Assembly (NCBI RefSeq): GCF_017741935.1
Contig: NZ_JAGHMH010000013.1
Location: 186,001-250,000 of the forward strand
Length of the DNA stretch: 64,000 nt
Origin: Rhizobium sp. 16-449-1b
GTDB taxonomy: Bacteria > Pseudomonadota > Alphaproteobacteria > Rhizobiales > Rhizobiaceae
Reading direction: 5' to 3'
This document shows positions 60,443-64,000 of this stretch, in pieces (the stretch's first letter is position 1; each line of letters opens with the position of its first letter). The notes beneath the pieces are model-generated. The model saw only the letters and a list, made by a program, of their open reading frames with translations, made no database searches and was not told where the DNA came from. The position numbers and the translations under genes are program-made.

Positions 60443-61291
60443 TCAGCCGAAATCACCCAATTCTTCGTGGATGGCCGAAATGATTTCGGCGCGCTGCTGC
60501 GCGGATCGACCGGCGTGAGCAGCGTAGGTCAGTGCCAGAAGTCTTACCGTGCTGAGGATTGTCGTATGCGACGGACCAAGCGCGAAGCTCGCCACATGGC
60601 AGGGCAGAACGACATTGGAGTAACGTTGAGCCTCCAGCATCGAGGTGCGGTCGGTGATGGTGATGACATTGAGACGGCTCGTGGCGGCATGGCTGAGAAT
60701 CGGCCGCAAAATCGGCTGATGTGGCGGCAGCGTTACCAGGATCAGCACGTCCTTCGGGCCGGTCATGGCAAGGTCCTCGGCCCACGATCCCTGATTGATA
60801 CCGAGGATCATCACATTGTGACGAAGCCGCGAAAAGACCAGCCGCGCATAGCGCGCGACGCCCTCTTCGGTGCCGAGGCCCAATATCCAGACCTTCGGAG
60901 CGGCGCCGATCAGTTCGGCGGCCTGGCGTACCTTGTCGGAGCGCATCTCCTCGAAGGTCTTGGTCAAATTCTTCAGCTCAAGTTCCAAATGAGCGCCGAT
61001 CGTGCGGCCAAGCGCAACCTGTTCGGACTGGGTAACGGAATAGCCATAAGGTTCGGTGCGATTGCGTTCCTCACGGGCCTGCAGTTTCACCTCGTTGAAA
61101 TCCGCGTAGCCGAGATGCTGGAAGAAGCGCGCGGCAGTCGCCTTGGAGACGCCCGCCATCTCAGCGATCTCTGTCGCGGAATGGGTGAGGATATCATCCT
61201 GCCGATCGAGGATGAGCTGGGCGAGCTTCTGCTCGCCGGCGGTCAGCCGTGAATGGCGTTCCTGAATGCGTAAGACAAGACGCGAGGCCAT
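60443..61291 (-). CDS. RpiR/MurR-family regulator
   Basis: 282-aa regulator. N-terminal HTH_6 domain (LTAGEQKLAQLILDRQDDILTHSATEIAEMAGVSKATAARFFQHLGYADFNEVKLQAREE, about residues 16-75), then a SIS sugar-phosphate-type domain (VWILGLGTEEGVARYARLVFSRLRHNVMIL, KDVLILVTLPPHQPILRPILSHAATSRLNVITITDR). Divergent from the 5-FCL-like gene with a set of TGAAAC repeats between them; it probably controls the importer operon. Effector unknown. Confidence 0.9.
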   Translation of the reverse strand: MASRLVLRIQERHSRLTAGEQKLAQLILDRQDDILTHSATEIAEMAGVSKATAARFFQHLGYADFNEVKLQAREERNRTEPYGYSVTQSEQVALGRTIGAHLELELKNLTKTFEEMRSDKVRQAAELIGAAPKVWILGLGTEEGVARYARLVFSRLRHNVMILGINQGSWAEDLAMTGPKDVLILVTLPPHQPILRPILSHAATSRLNVITITDRTSMLEAQRYSNVVLPCHVASFALGPSHTTILSTVRLLALTYAAHAGRSAQQRAEIISAIHEELGDFG

Positions 61292-61345
61292 GATTTCTCC
61301 GGGTTGCCGCTCTGCATAAAAAGATTAGCAGCCCTCTTGCAATAA

Positions 61346-61381
61346 TGAAACTGTTGTTTCAAAAGTATGAAACATTGAAAC
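61346..61381. promoter_or_regulatory. RpiR-type operator cluster
   Basis: TGAAAC-TGTT-GTTTCA (61346-61361) is an inverted repeat, followed by two further direct copies of TGAAAC at 61368-61373 and 61376-61381. The TGAAA/TTTCA form is usual for RpiR-family sites. They end 11 bases before the ATG at 61393, so binding would block translation start or transcription of the importer operon and lies 55 bases from the rpiR-like start. Confidence 0.6.
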
Positions 61382-61392
61382 AGGGGCCAAGA

Positions 61393-62130
61393 ATGGCGCA
61401 GCCTCGCGTAATCCGGCAGAGAATTTGGGATAGCCTCAAGGCTGTCGCGCGGCCGGACACGCGATTCCATATGAGTTTCAGCGAATTCATTCCCGATTTC
61501 GAAGGCGTGGAGCAGGCGACGGACCGGATTGCCGAGCTTGACGCCTGGAAGGCGATGAAGCTCGCCTTCGTCACCCCCGACAATTCCATGACCGAACTGC
61601 GACGGCGGCTGATTGCCGAGGGCAAGGCCTTCGTCATGTCCACCTACAATATGCAGCGGGGCTTTCTCTACATGGCGCCCGGTATCGTGCCGGTCGAGGC
61701 GGCGCCTTTCGCGGCCTGGCTCGATGGCATGGAGCATTTCGCCCGTCGTATCGATCTTGCCGAGCTGACCACGATTGGCCGCTTCGACTTTCTCGCGACA
61801 GGCGCATCGGCGGTGACCAGCGACGGTATCCGCTTCGGAAAGGGCCACACTTATTTCGACCTTGAATGGGGCATGTTCACCGATCTAGGGCTCGTTGACG
61901 AGAAAACGCCGGTCGCGGCTATCGTGCATGACGTGCAGGTGGTCGATGAGCGGCTGAGCCCGAGCGAGACCGACATACAGGTCGATTATATCGCCACACC
62001 AAGCCGACTGGCCACAGTCGAGCGCCGCAGCCGGCGCCCCCGCGGCATCAAGTGGGAAGACCTGGCGCGAGACGAGATTCTCGAAACGCCGCCGCTAAAG
62101 GAACTCGCCCACATGCGTGGCATCGTCTGA
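61393..62130 (+). CDS. 5-formyltetrahydrofolate cyclo-ligase-like protein
   Basis: 245-aa protein of the 5-FCL-like (COG0212) group. RQRIWDSLKAVARPDTRFHMSFSEFIPDF opens it; TPDNSMTELRRRLIAEGKAFVMSTYNMQRGF and DFLATGASAVTSDGIRFGKGHTYFDLEWGMFTDLGLV give the body, with GIRFGKGHTYFDLEWG the family-like glycine/metal region. Some COG0212 members cluster with thiamine genes, and this one precedes an NMT1/THI5-type importer. It is not a classical cycloligase in sequence. ATG 61393 is preferred to 61345 because the operator repeats lie between. Confidence 0.75.
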   Translation: MAQPRVIRQRIWDSLKAVARPDTRFHMSFSEFIPDFEGVEQATDRIAELDAWKAMKLAFVTPDNSMTELRRRLIAEGKAFVMSTYNMQRGFLYMAPGIVPVEAAPFAAWLDGMEHFARRIDLAELTTIGRFDFLATGASAVTSDGIRFGKGHTYFDLEWGMFTDLGLVDEKTPVAAIVHDVQVVDERLSPSETDIQVDYIATPSRLATVERRSRRPRGIKWEDLARDEILETPPLKELAHMRGIV

Positions 62131-62176
62131 CGAAACATTACTGACGCTTCACCCAAAGACCAAGGAACAGCCACCA

Positions 62177-63144
62177 ATGCATCTTACACTCAACCGCCGC
62201 CATTTCATGGGCCTGATGGGCGCCGCAGCGACCATGCCTATGATGAGCCGCATGGCCTCTGCCGCCACTCCGTTCAATTTCCAGGCCTCGTGGATCAACG
62301 ATGCCGAATTCGCCGGCTATTTCCTCGCCGCCGACAAGGGCTACTACAAGGAAGCCGGCCTTGAGCTGGATTATCTCTCCGGCGGCCCGGACGTCATCCC
62401 GGAAAGCTCGATCATTGCCGGCAAGGCCGACCTGACGCTGACCACCCCCGACACGACGATCAAGGCGATCGTCGAACAGGGCGCGCCGTTCAAGATCATC
62501 GGCGCCCAGTACCAGAAGAACCCGATCGGCATCGTGTCGCTGGCCAAGAACCCGATCAAGGAACCGAAGGACCTGATCGGCAAGACGCTTGCCGTGCCGC
62601 CGGTCAACGTCATCTCCGTCGAAGCCATGCTGAAGATCTCCGGCGTCGACCGCGCCCAGGTCAACATCGTGCCTTACGCCTATGACCCGACCCCGCTGAT
62701 CAAGGGCGAGATCGACGCTTCGGTCGATTTCACCACCAACGTCCCCTTCACGATCAAGCAGGCCGGCGAAGAGGCAACCTCCTTCCTGCTTTATGACTTC
62801 GGCTTCACCATCTTCAACGACACCGTCGTCGTCACCGAAGAGACGTTGAAGGCCAAGCGTAAGGAAATCGTCGCCTTCCTCAAGGCCAGCCGCAAGGGCT
62901 GGGACGAAAACCTCAAGGATCCGGCGGCTTATCCGAAGACCTTTGCGGACAGCTGGTTCAAAGGCACCGGGCGTTCGATCGAGAACGAGGTCTATTTCAA
63001 CACCGCGCAGAAGCCGCTGATCGAAAATGCCAAGGGCGTCTATGCGATGAGCGAGGAAGCGATTGCCGCCAATATCGAGGCGCTCGCCGCCGTCGGCATC
63101 ACTGCCAAGCGCGAACACTTCGACACCACCGTTCTCGAAGAAGT

Positions 63145-63148
<4 letters not shown>
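62177..63148 (+). CDS. NMT1/THI5-like substrate-binding protein
   Basis: 323-aa periplasmic binding protein. A twin-arginine-like leader (NRRHFMGLMGAAATMPMMSRMASA) is followed by FNFQASWINDAEFAGYFLAADKGYYKEAGLELDYLSGGPDV, the NMT1/ThiY pattern. ENEVYFNTAQ and other parts support the family. Members bind hydroxymethylpyrimidine, formylaminopyrimidine or sulfonates. ATG 62177 follows a weak ribosome binding site; the frame opens at 62117. Overlaps the ATPase by four bases. Confidence 0.88.
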
Positions 63149-63907
<759 letters not shown>

Positions 63908-63918
<11 letters not shown>

Positions 63919-64000
63919 CCAGGCCACAGCGACCGGTTTTCGGCATTGGTCCGCGCTCAGAAACGCGGCGATCTTGCTCGTCCTTTGGGAAGTCCTTGGC
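63908..64000 (+). CDS. ABC transporter permease, N-terminal part only
   Basis: The last 93 bases open with ATG inside the ATPase gene's end and read MATDQATATGFRHWSALRN, then a hydrophobic stretch (AAILLVLWEVLG) typical of the first helix of a ThiX/SsuC-type permease. The gene continues beyond the window. It completes a binding protein, ATPase, permease importer. Confidence 0.8.

Noticed and set aside
61292..61392. TPP riboswitch ahead of the NMT1-type importer operon
   Set aside because: The 100-base region holds TGAAAC operator repeats but no recognisable THI-box conserved segments or room for the full fold.

Overview
The window looks like chromosome or large replicon DNA from a member of the Rhizobiaceae (Agrobacterium/Rhizobium type, Alphaproteobacteria). 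This rests on high GC, tightly overlapping operons, a fused-phaAB antiporter operon, iron regulation through a TGA-N9-TCA box, and many solute-binding-protein ABC importers each beside a LacI, GntR or RpiR regulator. No tRNA, rRNA, CRISPR array, transposase or phage gene was seen. The window starts inside an ABC ATPase gene and ends inside an ABC permease gene.

Layout. 1-2.2 kb: partial PotA/FbpC-type ATPase and a divergent LacI regulator sharing a perfect LacI-type operator. 2.3-3 kb: VapBC-type toxin-antitoxin pair. 3.1-9.1 kb: six-gene Mrp/Pha cation/proton antiporter operon. 9.2-17.4 kb: XRE protein, a DMSP-lyase-family cupin without its metal ligands, then siderophore system 1 (TonB receptor, esterase, ATPase, binding protein, fused permease). 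17.4-19.4 kb: gene remnants, an exported DJ-1/PfpI protein and a DUF1684 protein. 19.5-26.5 kb: siderophore system 2 with FecI/FecR surface signalling, but no ATPase of its own. 26.9-32.1 kb: GntR/UTRA regulator facing an internally deleted PcaB-like lyase, a hypothetical gene, a membrane metallophosphoesterase, a remnant, and an adenylate cyclase-TPR protein.

32.3-38.8 kb is the most interesting system: a formylglycine-generating enzyme, a sugar ABC importer without ATPase, a cysteine-type sulfatase without signal peptide, and a LacI regulator. A 40-bp double operator precedes the importer. Together they suggest import of an intact sulfated carbohydrate followed by cytoplasmic desulfation. 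39-42.1 kb: transhydrogenase pntAB. 43-52.1 kb: a Rbs-type importer with mutarotase, GMC oxidoreductase, galactonate dehydratase and SDR, facing a FadR-type GntR regulator with two matching operators. 52.3-58.2 kb: leucine/isovalerate catabolism (isovaleryl-CoA dehydrogenase, methylcrotonyl-CoA carboxylase, then MaoC and CitE-like genes). 58.3-60.1 kb: a ChaC-like cyclotransferase and an exported chloroperoxidase-like hydrolase. 60.4-64 kb: RpiR regulator facing a 5-formyl-THF-cycloligase-like gene and an NMT1/THI5-type ABC importer, probably for a thiamine precursor or related compound.

All calls come from reading translations and DNA by eye; no database search was run. Starts were moved from the longest reading frame where a ribosome binding site, family length or gene overlap favoured another codon.
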